Positions 22,296 through 33,341 of a stretch of DNA of 64,000 nucleotides are shown here, piece by piece. Each line of letters opens with the position of its first letter. Positions within the stretch are counted from its first letter, which is position 1. The position numbers and the translations under genes were made by a program. The DNA is taken from the NCBI GenBank assembly GCA_031772625.1, contig CM062815.1, forward strand, positions 115,266,989 through 115,330,988. Direction: 5' to 3'. This DNA is from Pinus tabuliformis. Lineage: Eukaryota > Streptophyta > Pinopsida > Pinales > Pinaceae. Under the pieces are notes generated by a model. That model searched no databases and was not told the DNA's origin. It worked only from the letters and a program-made list of their open reading frames with translations.

Positions 22296-22528
22296 ATCCC
22301 CCCAAGCAGATATGAGACTTGTTTGTGTGAGATCCTTGTCATATGTTGGAAAGTGGCATTCCCCCCAAGTGAATATAGGGTGATGGATGAATCTCCCCTA
22401 TGATGATTCTTCTTCATTAGAGTGGGACATCATTGTTCTAGATGATACAAAGCATAGATGAACAAATATGAGAAAAGAAAGCAGAGATATTTATTGCGTA
22501 AAGAAATTCCTCCCTAGCTGAGAGGGAG
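22295..22528 (+). other. copia-1 3' non-coding part, right of Athila
   Basis: This joins 977 across the Athila element. It repeats a short phrase, GAGACTTGTTTGTGTGA, also found at about 873-889. It ends in a polypurine tract at 22521-22528. No coding sequence is seen. Confidence 0.7.
22510..22528 (+). promoter_or_regulatory. polypurine tract of copia-1, in a 6-bp hairpin
   Basis: CTCCCTAGCTGAGAGGGAG abuts the LTR start. The purine part GAGAGGGAG is the expected plus-strand primer. CTCCCT and AGGGAG are inverted copies around a 7-base loop. The same arrangement stands at 47282-47300 in copia-2. Confidence 0.75.
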
Positions 22529-23520
22529 TGTTGAAAATTGGCATCTTAGGGATGAATTTCTAAAAATAGAAAGTCTCGAGTATGACTTTCCAAAAATAGT
22601 AAATCACCTTGCATCAATTGGTAATCAAGTATTGTTGATGGAAAATCCCTCCTAATCACCAATAAATCCTATGACTTAATCATCAATATTATCATCATCA
22701 TCATCATCATTATTATTATTATTATTATTATCAAAATAAATTCAAGTCTCTCAATCATGAGACTCAATCATGTCATATGTAACTCCCCTCAATTAATGCA
22801 CATGTTACAATCTCTCTTTTTTAATGGATTCATTCATCTCTCTCTCTTTAATGCTCTTACGCGCCTCTTACACTCTCTTACACACCTTAATGACTCGTCA
22901 TAAAAAAAATCCTCTTACACCTCTTTAATGCATAAGTTACACTTCTCTCCTAAATGCATAAGTTACACTCCTCTCCTTTATGGCATGAGTTACACTCTTA
23001 TTTTGGGATATGTAACTTCTCCCCAAAGCATAACAGTTACTCCCTCATGAATTCGACCTCCTTGCTCTTCCTGTATATTTGTGCCTCTCATCCTCACTTG
23101 ATATGCGTGTGCTTGTGAAAGGAGAATTCAAACTTGAGAAAGGGAGAGTTGGAGAGTCTACAGGAAGATTGAGAAAGAGAGAGAGTCTTGAAGAGAAAGA
23201 AAATATCTTGGAGAGACAAAGTGATTCAGTGTTTGCATCAACTACTGGTATCAGAGATATTCTTCAAATTTGGGTGAACTTATTCATTCCATCATTGTAC
23301 TTTGTATCTCTATTGAACAACTGATTTCTAATAGAAAAAAATCTGGTTGGATTTCCCCTTGTGGGTTTTCCCCTGTTCATTTACCTACTTCTTTGTGTCT
23401 CATTGAGTTTTTGGTTGTCTTCCATTGTGCATATGTTTTATATGGTTTATGTTCTATATACAATTACTTAACTTATTTTGCAACATAAAGAAGTTGTGGA
23501 TTTAAGTGATTGTAACAACA
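22529..23520 (+). repeat. 3' LTR of copia-1
   Basis: It begins TGTTGAAAATTGG directly after the polypurine tract. It most likely ends GTAACAACA at 23520, giving TGTTG/CAACA termini and a length of 992 bp. A U5-like phrase, GGTTGGATTTCCCC, lies near 23344. A PBS-like TGGTATCAGAGA at 23246-23257 leaves open an earlier end near 23240. Inside are (ATC)n/(ATT)n runs at about 22681-22733. The right boundary is therefore less certain than the left. Confidence 0.65.
22681..22733. repeat. (ATC)n/(ATT)n microsatellite
   Basis: About six ATC units run into about seven ATT units inside the copia-1 LTR. Confidence 0.9.
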
Positions 23521-26100
23521 TAGAACATTAGAATTTCAATAGATTAGACCAGTGCCTAATCTATTGGGAGAATGGATTCAATGAGATTTCAACCTTTGGA
23601 ATATATTTTACCCAATCAAGGAGTTCCCCAACAACTTTGCATTGCCCTAAATGTAGCAACTAGATTACCAAAGAAATTTATACTTCTTCTACTACAATTT
23701 TATGGCTTATAAAGGAAATTATTAAGATAATGTACCCCTAGGAACATTCATTCACTATACCCAATCATGTAACATATGCAATACCCTCACAAAATCAAGA
23801 TTTGACAAATTCACATTTCATTAGGGCAGAAACTTAGATTTCATGAGCGAAAATTCCATACATTATACATGAGCACATAAAGTAGAGAAATAGACCATGA
23901 AAAGAACTTACAAGTATAACGAGTATATCCAATCATCAAAGAGAGGGAAAATTGAAGCTCCAAGACCAAGACAAGATTTCCAAATACCAAATGCATCAAA
24001 GATCATCCAATTCATCCTCCAATAGCTATAGTGAAATTCTCAAGAAAAGATAAAGATCCAAATCCAAGTGATGATGAGAATCAAATGATCCTCTCATCAA
24101 TATATATCATCCTCTAAGGGTTTGATTTATCTAATTAGGCCTAATGATTCCCCAGTTAATAAGATAATGTACAAAATAGCATTACTTGGTGACATTCCCA
24201 CCAAGATAGCTCTATATCATGAAAATAAGTTTCTTAAGAGGGCTAAAATGATGTATACAATAGGTAAAAGGGTCATTGAAAGGAAAAATGGAGTCCAACA
24301 TGTGCAAAATTGATCGGAATGGATCAAAATATAGTGATAAAGAGGTGGCCCCATGATATCCAAACAAATGACCTGTGGTGCTCCCAGGTGGGTTTGGGGG
24401 CACAAAACATCCTCATGGGTCTCTAGGTGGATCGAACAAGTGTGTATCCCATCTATAAGGACTAGAAAGATGATGTGAGCCCCCCCTATGCCTCCCATAG
24501 CAAGACACAACCTTATTTGGGCCCTGGATCATCTTCCAAGTGTATGGTGCAAGTGTGTAACTAGATAGGCAAGGTGGTCCATGTCCGTCAACATCATCAA
24601 CTAGGTGGAACACACATGAGCAATGGATAGAACTGAAGGATCCCATGGAATTTATATCTACTCCCTACTAAATTGGAGGCCCATGGCTCTCAACACACAA
24701 CCTACAAATTCCAATATAACCCTCTAGAGGACTTAGACCCCGTAAAGGGAGACCAAACCCCAATATGGAGACCGACCTACAACCCTGTATAAGATCCAAT
24801 GTGTCTCCTTGCCTTTCACTACAAAATATTAGTGTAATTGAGTATATGGGTTTACAAATCATGGAACCAAGTGGACACTTCATGGTGGCATGCCCTTCCA
24901 TAATGAGCTTTAGAGTGTACATGTGTCTCAAAGTTCAAGAATGAGGTTAATTAAGGACCCTATTAAGTGGTTTAAACATCTAAGGGAGTGGCAAGTCCAT
25001 GGTGCATCCCACAAGTGGAAGGTATCATGTGATATAATGGTGGAACAGAGTGGGGGCATCAAGGGGAGGCCCCAAGCCACATGCCAGAATACAAGAGTAG
25101 TTATGATAAGGGAAACCCACACTTGGGTATATACATGTAGGAGGGAGAAATCGTGTTACATGAGTTACCTCGGACTTTGCTTTTCCACCCTTCTTCATAT
25201 GCCTTTTTCCTTTTATTGGTTCTTCTTTTCATAACCACTCTAGGATCCATGGGATAAGAACATGATGTGATAGGTATAGCAGTGAATACCCCCTTAAGGT
25301 TGGGAAGTTCATCGTCCACCATGGGTTGGGACAATCATGGGTTCCTTAATGATGTAGGGGGGATGATATGATGACCCTAGGCATTAGGTTGATGGGCATA
25401 ATTATGGGGGTAAAGTTCATGTTTGGATTTTTCCCACGTGCTAAATTTGTATGTCACGGCCATCTTTTGCATTTTATGGTACATTTCAAGTTGACAGTAG
25501 CCAAATTATGATGTTTACTTTGTTTTTAGCTGTGTCGATCTCTGGGGCATTGTTCTAGGCCTGAACCAAAGTATGGACAAGGGGAGGGGGGAGCTAACTC
25601 CTTGTTGACCCAATGGAAAAATGTGGACCCGGACGAGAAATATATGAAATGGGTTATAATGAGAAAAGGGGAGTGATATATACAGTGTTTGGAAGTGGCA
25701 CCATGCAACCAAAACCAGGATTTCCCATTTACTATAACTCTTAAATCTATGAGCCAATAAAGGAGAACCGGTGACGCTAGGATATGAGGTTAACCACCAA
25801 GTTGGATAGAAGAGACAAGGGTACTAACCAAGACCATTTTTTCTGTCGAATCCCCCCACTAATCCATGCCCAAAAGTGTCCATAATAAGTAAACAAATGT
25901 ACCTAACTACAGAATGAAAATTCATACCTTCGGGTTTGGAAGACCCACCTTCGAAAATACGATCATGGTAGATGGGTGATGGCCATAATGACTAGCTTAG
26001 GTGGTGGAGATGGTGGCACATCGAGTTATCTGACAGCTGCAAGGGGTTGTTGGTTGAGGACCATTTAGGAGAAAAATGCATCCTATGGATATCACCCACA
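23521..26100. other. unclassified DNA, no supported gene
   Basis: About 2.6 kb with only short ORFs on both strands (for example around 24217-24646 and 24923-25334). Three overlapping - strand frames around 24212-24646 read low-complexity His/Leu-rich peptides without motifs. I see no LTR pair, tRNA-like promoter or domain. It may be decayed retroelement DNA. Confidence 0.5.
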
Positions 26101-26109
26101 GACGGTGGG

Positions 26110-27727
26110 TAACATGTCCTACTGCTTGTGATGAATTAACAGGTGATGAAAATGTGCCATGCTCTTCGAATCTACAATCTGATGAGAAAAATTTTGAATT
26201 GACACAAGATAGTGATGTCATCCATGATGAATAAGAAATCAATGAAGTCATTAAGCATCCACCCCATGTTATGAAAATTCTAGTCTTGCATCAGGATAAT
26301 TCTTTAGTTCAAGTTGCACATGAGATTTCTATGAACTATACATCCTTAGATACACAATCAGAAGAATCTTATAACTTGAGTAATATGTTTTTTGAGGTTG
26401 CAAAATCTAGTCAAACTAGTGATGTAGATGAATGCCATATGGATAATGGCGACATTTTTCAAATAATTGATAGTAGTTGTCCACACACAATTCATGATCT
26501 AACTCAACTCTCAAAATGTAATTCTACAACCTTTGAAAGTTTCAGGACTTGTCAGAGAGTCGAGGAACTTCAAATTTAGTTGATGGTTATGCTAGGTTCT
26601 CATGATCTTGATAAGATCCCCGCTCTAGTTTAGATCTGGATTTTCACGCATTATTTTTTCTCCACGTTGTTTCACTGGATGCAAACTCATTCTTGAAAGA
26701 TTTTGGGTTTTTCCAAGACAATTTTTATAATTTTCAAGATTGAGTTTCTAATCAAATATAGCATTTTGTTTTAGTTAATTCATCTTCATGTAAACCTGTT
26801 GCATTGAATCTAGGATTTGAATGTATATCTTTCATGGAAGTGTGGAGCTATGAAGCTTATCATTCTGACTATCAAGATAATGATCATCATTGGCCAAAGG
26901 ATTCATGGATGTTAAGTGCTTTTGTGAAGAATTAGCTCCTAATATTTATTGTGAATGTTATGAATCTAATCATTTTATTATGGCCCAATCAATCATTTTG
27001 AGTAGAATTTAATGTGAATCATTTAGTGGATAAAAACCCCCATGTTGATATGGATACTAGATTTGATTTAACATATCTTTCTTACCTTTTTTCAGCATGT
27101 TATTTTAATTGGTTTCCCATATTTACAAGATTAACAATTTTTTTTGATTTCCTAAGTTTTCATATTACTGGTATGGTATAGAATTAGACACAAATGGAAC
27201 TAATCGAGAATCAAGAATATTGTCTGTTAAGATACCAATATGATCATAACACTGGGTCTAACAATTATCATTCAAATACTCATTTTCCCACTAGTACATA
27301 TTATGGTAGTTGTTTGACATTGATCGATCTTGTCGAGCCCATTGATATTTATCATTTATCATTTCACTGTTCAGACATTTTCCAAGCTATTGAGGAACTT
27401 CAACTTTTATTGATGGTTATGTCAGGTCCTCACCATCTCGACAAAGTTTTTAAACAAGATCAGGTTATCTCTTCTTTGCGAAATTCTCCCCATGATTCTA
27501 TTGTGCTGGTTGAAAGTTCATTCTCCCAAGAATTTCGAGTATTTCAAATTGACTTTTTCAAATACCATGATCAAATTTATGATTGTCTTGAGGAATCTTA
27601 CTTGGCAAGATTTGTTGCTAATAATAAGTTTCTACCTTTCTTGATGTTTGCGAAGACTGAAAACATGAACGAATCTGCATTCACAAGTAACTTTCAAGGT
27701 TTGTATGATCATTGTTCTCATCAATAA
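26110..27727 (+). pseudogene. unknown repetitive protein-like region, two diverged modules
   Basis: A readable frame spans 26110-26960 with several stops (including about 26214 and 26577), and a clean ORF of 177 residues lies at 27194-27727 in another frame. Both carry the same module: an E-E-L-Q stretch, then L-M-V-M, then a G-x-H-x-L-D-K motif, at about 26562-26615 and 27396-27450. The shared nucleotide sequence confirms an old duplication about 830 bases apart. The protein is Ser/Asp/His/Phe-rich with no signal peptide, membrane segment or known domain that I recognise. It may be a leftover of a retroelement accessory ORF or of a tandemly repeated host gene. Confidence 0.4.
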
Positions 27728-28342
27728 GGTAAAGTTTCAAACTAGTTAAAAGGAGTTGTTATGGCGCATATTTCAGCCAGTAGGTAAGACCTTCAATTTC
27801 TTGTGCAAGATATTCAAGTTGCCATCTTTATTTATGCACATTATTTCGTATTGTTCCTAATTTCTCATATATTTCTACTTTCAAGTCAGGAGAAACTTCG
27901 ATGATTGCATTGGAAATTTCTCTTCACTTAACCCTAACCTTCTAGTTGGCTAGGTTAGGAGTAGGTCTAGTCATACTTTATTTTTTCTTTTGCATTGAAT
28001 CTACTTTGCACTTTTCTCTTCATCTAGTCTTTGCATTAGCTTTGTTTCTTTCTTTTTGTCTTGCATGTAGATCCTACATTTGCTATGTTCTTTTTCTTTT
28101 GTCTTTCTTATTTTTCCATGTCTTTTATTGTTTGTTTTTTCAATAAGACTATGCCTGAAAATTGCTCTTGTCTAGCTCAAAAGACAATGTGGAAAAGCTT
28201 TGAAAGGGATTTGTGACTCACATCAACACTTGGTTAACTTTGGGTCCCTCTTCTTTTCTTGGGTTGGATATCTTTAAAGTCAATTATGTTTGAATGGAAA
28301 ATACATTCATTCAAACGGAAAACTATAATCTGAACCACGATG
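27728..28342. other. unclassified DNA left of the RT-less LTR element
   Basis: T-rich stretches (28000-28140) and no coding signal. It continues at 35486 on the other side of the insertion. The last five bases, CGATG (28338-28342), are the left target-site copy. Confidence 0.5.
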
Positions 28343-29445
28343 TGTGAAAATTCCAATACTAGAATCCTATTATAGCAACTGGTATAATTTCTCCTAATTG
28401 TTAATTAATTAACAATTTATCTGCTACAAAAATATCGAAATAAATAGATTGCAACCTTCACAAATAAAAATACTATGGAAAAATAATGCGCTAGAAACTA
28501 ATAAATGCTAGCACACAAACATAAAATTAACACAATGAATTTTGGACAAAAGTCCCTAGAAAAACCCAATGCGTGAAAATCGGTGCACTAATTCAGGGGT
28601 TTATTATTATGAAGCAGTGAGAAATTATGAGTGTAACTCAATGTTGAAATCTGGTAATCCTACAAAGAAAAATACTGGCAAAAATCTAGTGAGGAATTTC
28701 CTCACCCCACAGGCAAACCCTAGCACAACTAGCCTTCAGAAACTCAGCCCTTTGACCCTCTGCACTACTCTGTGTAGTCTTCTTGATGCCAATCCCATGA
28801 CTGGTCTCTGATGAAGTCGTTATGCCCTTTGGTGGTTGGAAAAATGCTTCTTCGTCACTTTGGAACTCCTTCCCGACCTCTAGAACTAAAGATGTCTTTC
28901 CCTCACAACAAATCAAACTTGCCTCTAGAAGCTATTGTGTAGCCCCTGTTTAGAATCTACTGCGGAGACCTTGCGTCAGCTTCTCTATGGCTCTTATGCC
29001 TCTCTGCAAATTCACTCAATAGATCTGGAATACTTCCTCTAGCCTCACTATCTCTTCCCCTCTCACATTGCTAGATCTATAGCTCTCTCCAACAACTAGC
29101 TGCTATTACTCTGGAAATCGATCTGCCAAGAAATCGAACTGCTCAAGTATCCTCTCCATCACCACATCAACCTCCTCTTATAATCCTCTGTTGGAGCACT
29201 AACGACCAATATTAAAACATAATCGATGGCTAGGATTCTCACCTTGACTTAATAAATACTAATTAATTAACCATATTCCCTAAGTTTAGACTTAGGAAAT
29301 ATTTTAAAAATTGGTCAACAATCTAATTAAGTCATTTCTATGTGGAATTTCTAGAAATGATTTCTTGGCTTTTGAGATCTATTGCATTTTAGTCTCTCCA
29401 CCAAATTTCATTGCTAGAACACATTTGATGCTACAAAAACTAACA
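28343..29445 (-). repeat. 3' LTR of the RT-less element (uninterrupted)
   Basis: It starts TGTGAAAATTCC and ends AAAACTAACA on the + strand. It pairs with the right LTR. The point matching the nested insertion (about 28650) is intact here and serves as the empty site. Confidence 0.88.
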
Positions 29446-31224
29446 CTCCCTCTTAGCGAGGAATGTGTTCTAGTGCTAAACTCCTTATCGCAACACCTTG
29501 TCTCTACTTCATCTCATGTCATGTTGTTTATGTCTAGCCATACTTCCCACTAACCACTATGAAACTCTGATATAAAATGCATATGTGTTGTTCTTGACAT
29601 TGCCATACTATTTCCAACACTGCAACTCCCTATTATTTGTTGTTGCTGCAATTGCAACATCTGCAACTGAAAAGCATCAAAAATATTGAATCAATTGTGA
29701 TCAATGTAATGCATCTACCTTTTGAGTCTCTAACTGTTACTACCATCTGCATTGTCACTAAAGGATCTATGTTGTTGCTGACTCTGCACTGCGCTCCTCA
29801 GCATCTGACTGCTACTAGTATGCAATTGTCACTTTGATACTGACTGCATCAACTGCCATTGATCCATCCTACTACTGAATATTATGGGCCCCTATAGAAA
29901 GGTATTGATCCATTATGTGTACTCCTCAATGATCCTACCCAATCTCTGTAGTTCTCGAGGACTACAGTACCTAATCTGCCCACCTCACTCCTGGAGGTAT
30001 GGTTTCCATCATCGCAAAATCAGATATACTCATACTGTTGTTGCTACCGCTATGTTTTTGTTGCAACTACCGTAATAATGAGTCTAGTCTCCTCCTATCC
30101 TAAAGTACTAGCTTCCATAGGGATGCTCCCTCTAAAACTAGACTCCCTTTGAATCTCAATCTCCCTTTTGGAAATCTCTCTGCTCCCTCCTAGAAACTTG
30201 AACTGCCCTCCTTCACTGGAAACTGGATGAAAAATTTATACATTGGGAATATTCTGGCTGGAACTGCACCTGCATACTGTAACTGGGTGATTCGCACTGC
30301 CTGTGTCATTGCATCTAGCTCTGCAACTGTCTCTTGGGTATTGAGTGCAACAAGATTTGTAGTTGTCATCTGAATGATTGGCTGCATCTACTGACATTGA
30401 ACTTGTTACTGTGATACTATGGGCTCTTGTAGAAAAGGTGATGGTGCCACTAGAACAATTTGGAACTGATCTCCTTATTACAATTATGCTAGACCCTGCC
30501 CATCTAGCATACTGGAGTTTCATGCTCCTCCTCCTCCTAGATCTGGTGCCCCACTATCTCCTTTTGAGCTTAGTCCCTGGCTACGACCCTTCCTATCTTT
30601 GAAACTCACACTAGACAACTCGCACTTCCTCCAACACCTATCTCTAACAACTTGAATTCAATCTACTACCCAGATCTGCATTTTGGCTAACTCACATGAC
30701 CTCCTCTGGAAATCTCATACGGTCATCCCTGTAGAGCTGCAAAAATATGGAAATTCAAAACTGGAGAAATAAACCCAGAATCTCCCTCTCTTCCTTGCTT
30801 GACTACTACTTTTCTACTCGTACTCTCTTCTATAATACACATATCTGCTAGCTGCTACTTCCAATCTGCAAGGAAAATTGAACATATTGAGACTAGAAGT
30901 TCCTTTAATAAAATTTGCCCTCTGTGTGTGCTCTTCTCTCTTCCACCCCGGTGTTGGTTCTGCTTCAGCGTACTGTTGCAAAACCCCTGCATCCAGCTAT
31001 AGATCTTCCCAACAAAAGTATTAAGTTTCTCCCTCTTCATCTAGAATCACTCTATCTAGAAGGATCAATTTTTTATGCCCCTCACTTAGAAAAAATGAAC
31101 CTCCTCAAGCAACTTAACCTCCTGGAAAAAATATTGCATTTCCCTTGGAAATTTCTACCCGCTCCCCTTGCTGAGCAGCGAAATTCCTTTCCTTCATTTT
31201 TGAGCTCTCCAACTAATCAGTTGC
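29446..31224 (-). other. internal region of the RT-less element, no intact ORF
   Basis: It begins with a polypurine tract next to 29445 and ends at the primer site. The - strand holds CAG/CAA-rich codons that read as a Gln-rich, frameshifted protein remnant (about 29640-30400). No retroviral enzyme motif is found. It may be a decayed gag-like or unrelated captured sequence. Confidence 0.55.
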
Positions 31225-31236
31225 GCTTTGATACCA
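31225..31236 (-). promoter_or_regulatory. primer-binding site of the RT-less element, initiator-Met tRNA
   Basis: On the - strand TGGTATCAAAGC directly follows the LTR end. It differs from the usual TGGTATCAGAGC at one base. Confidence 0.85.
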
Positions 31237-31555
31237 TGTGAAAATTCCAATACCGGAATCCTATTGCAATGATTGGTATTACTTCTCCTAATTGCTAATT
31301 AATTAACGATTTATCTACTACAACAAATATCGAAATAAACAAACTACAACCTTCACAAATAAAAATACCGTGGAAAACAAATTCGTTGGAAACCGAGAAA
31401 TTGCAAGCACACACACATAAAATTAACACAATTATTGTTGGACGAAAATCCCCGGAAAAACCCAATGTGGAAAAATTGGTGCGGCAGTTGAGGGTTTTAT
31501 TATTATGCGGTAGTGTGAAATTATGAGTACAACTAGATGCTGAAATATGGAAATC

Positions 31556-31876
31556 TATAATGACCAAAAGTCGTATACGCAGTGGAAATATTTAAAATAC
31601 TTCGTAGACAAATACATCCATTATAGGACAGTAAATGTAAATTGTTTATTATATAAAAAATTGATGTAGGATGAGTACAAATGACAATGACGGTCCTGTA
31701 TATATAGTCAGGTAAGTAACCTTTCACGAACAAGCATGTCTCTAAGACATGCCTTTTCATTATTAACTAATTAACCATTAGTTAATTTACTTATTATTTA
31801 TTATTATATTTATATTATTATGATTATTATTTATTATCTATTTTTATTTATTTTTACATAATTTATGTTCATAACA
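31556..31876 (-). repeat. 3' LTR of the 3.1-kb element
   Basis: It starts TATAATGACC (partner: TGTAACGACC) and ends GTTCATAACA. On the - strand it begins TGTTATGAAC. A TATATATA-type promoter-like stretch lies in the middle. Confidence 0.88.
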
Positions 31877-31904
31877 TTGCCTTCTCCTTCAAAAAGCTTT
31901 GTCC

Positions 31905-32531
31905 TCAAAGCTTGTTGAAGAAAGGCTTGATCTCTTTTCTGCTACGAATATCTTCTGCTTGATATCGTTTTCTGCTATGAATGCCTTCTTGTCTCAGAAC
32001 AATCATCTTTGTCGATACAAGTTGATATGAGCCTTGGAGTGATATATAAAATTGTCTTACTAAGAATGGATCAGACCATCCTAGATTAACCTTCTGTGGA
32101 ATCTTTTGATTACTAGAATTTTGTAACAAATTGTTATCAATATACTGAATTGAGCTCACTTTAGTATTCTTTGTAACATAAGTTTGTTGTCTATGTTCTG
32201 AGTGATGCATATTTGTAGATTGATTAAGGTGTCTACTCTTGTGATTCGGATGTAGATAAGGAGTTTTTCTTGTTTGAACTTCCTTTAATGTTTTTATGAC
32301 AATTTCTTGATTGCCACTAGGCATTGTTGTTGTTGACTTAACTATTGAATCTTTATTTGGGGTGTCCTCTGTTTGAACGACAACATATGAGTATGTTTTT
32401 ACTTCAATAAGGTTTGGATTTGCCTGAACTGTGAGATTAGTGGTCTTGATCTTTGTTTCTTCAGTTTGGACTGCTACATTTAGAGATTTTGATCCTTCCA
32501 TTGTGATAAGTTCTTTGAACCTATTCGTCAA
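31905..32531 (-). CDS. C-terminal ORF of the 3.1-kb element, unknown
   Basis: The ORF has 208 residues starting M-T-N-R-F-K-E-L. It carries two copies of a V-Q-T-E-[ED]-T motif (about residues 21-26 and 52-57), is Gln/Thr/Asn-rich, and ends in a Lys/Arg-rich tail (S-R-K-E-I-K-P-F-F). It has no known domain, signal peptide or membrane segment. It lies in the same frame as the retropepsin ORF and may be the end of one ancestral protein now split. It ends close to the polypurine tract, as the last protein of an LTR element usually does. Confidence 0.5.
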   Translation of the reverse strand: MTNRFKELITMEGSKSLNVAVQTEETKIKTTNLTVQANPNLIEVKTYSYVVVQTEDTPNKDSIVKSTTTMPSGNQEIVIKTLKEVQTRKTPYLHPNHKSRHLNQSTNMHHSEHRQQTYVTKNTKVSSIQYIDNNLLQNSSNQKIPQKVNLGWSDPFLVRQFYISLQGSYQLVSTKMIVLRQEGIHSRKRYQAEDIRSRKEIKPFFNKL

Positions 32532-32655
32532 TGACTTCTTATCGTCCTTAGGTTTTTTTTACTCTATTTGAGCAGATTTTGATTATGATTTTTGAGACAT
32601 AAGCATTCCTCATTCTCTGAGTCAACTTTATTTTGGCCTTCACGCTTCTCGTCTT

Positions 32656-32895
32656 TTAAACACAAATTTGTTCTACTAATGTTTGGTTAAGGCTCTTTAA
32701 AAGTAATTTTTCTTCTTCTTGTTCTAATAAATGCTCCTTGAGTTCCTTCTTCGATGCTTTAGCTTTCTTGACTTGTTCAAGTAGCTTTTCTTGGTGATCT
32801 CTTAGGCACGAAATTTCTTTGCCTCTGCTGCAGATGACTTCTTCAAGCTCTTTTTTCTTCTTTGATATAGTTTTTTTGTTATCTTGAAACATCAA
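32656..32895 (-). CDS. coiled-coil ORF of the 3.1-kb element
   Basis: The ORF has 79 residues, almost all Lys/Glu/Leu/Gln. It contains a K-K-K-K-E-L-E-E stretch and leucine-spaced heptads (L-E-E, L-R-D-H, L-L-E-Q-V, L-K-E-H-L-L-E-Q), which predicts a coiled coil. The frame stays open upstream of its ATG toward the retropepsin ORF, so it may be part of a longer protein joined by a frameshift. A structural role such as self-assembly is an inference. Confidence 0.5.
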   Translation of the reverse strand: MMFQDNKKTISKKKKELEEVICSRGKEISCLRDHQEKLLEQVKKAKASKKELKEHLLEQEEEKLLLKSLNQTLVEQICV

Positions 32896-32918
32896 GTCTA
32901 AGATATCCTTAAGGTCTT

Positions 32919-33341
32919 CTAAGGAAACATCAAAACTTGTTTCTTTATGTTTAACATGAATATACCCAAATCCTTAAACCAGGGTTGACCGAGTATGATG
33001 TCAGTGTTTCTATCCATCCTTACAACATGAAATTGAGATATGTAGTCATAATGACCTATTGTCACTTGTAGATCACTAATTTTATACTCGTTTTGGTCAA
33101 AAATATTTTTCTTTACACCAATGCTTAGCTCTGGAATTAATAGTTGATTTTCCAAATTGATGTTGATATAATTTTTATCATTGCTTGGGTTGATGGCGAC
33201 ATTAACTTCTCTTCCTTGGATATTTCCTTTTAATGTAATTACTCTATGATCTATAACTGAAAGACCATTATAGGAAAACCTTTCTTCCTTCATCATTTTA
33301 GAATTGAGCTCCATCAATTTTTTTTCAATGATTGATCCCAT
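32919..33341 (-). CDS. retropepsin-like protein with altered active site
   Basis: The ORF has 140 residues. It has the overall pattern of a retroviral-type aspartic protease: an I-T-L-K-G-N-I-Q-G-R-E-V strand before the active site, and the late motif D-I-I-L-G-Q-P-W-F-K-D-L-G near residues 114-126. Where a catalytic D-T/S-G is expected, the protein reads I-N-P-S-N-D, so the catalytic aspartate is missing or replaced. The start was chosen at the ATG read from 33341, since upstream sequence is AT-rich and closed. It could be a dead protease or a domain kept for another role. It is the only enzyme-like domain of the element. Confidence 0.65.
   Translation of the reverse strand: MGSIIEKKLMELNSKMMKEERFSYNGLSVIDHRVITLKGNIQGREVNVAINPSNDKNYININLENQLLIPELSIGVKKNIFDQNEYKISDLQVTIGHYDYISQFHVVRMDRNTDIILGQPWFKDLGIFMLNIKKQVLMFP

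Larger units (their letters stand above)
1..23520 (+). mobile_element. copia-1: Ty1/copia retrotransposon, 3' part only, split by other insertions
   Basis: This element enters from the left edge, so its 5' LTR, gag, protease, integrase and RT are outside the window. What is visible is the RNase H end (1 to about 660), a non-coding 3' stretch (about 660-977 and 22295-22528), a polypurine tract, and a 3' LTR (22529-23520). The two halves are separated by the Athila-like insertion 978-22294. The polypurine tract and the first bases of the LTR match those of copia-2 at 47282-47310, so the two belong to related copia families. Its own target-site duplication cannot be checked because the 5' end is missing. 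Confidence 0.8.

Noticed and set aside
24122..25334. Short ORFs that might be exons of a host gene
   Set aside because: They overlap on both strands, have no domain and no consistent frame. There is no evidence for splice pairs that would join them.
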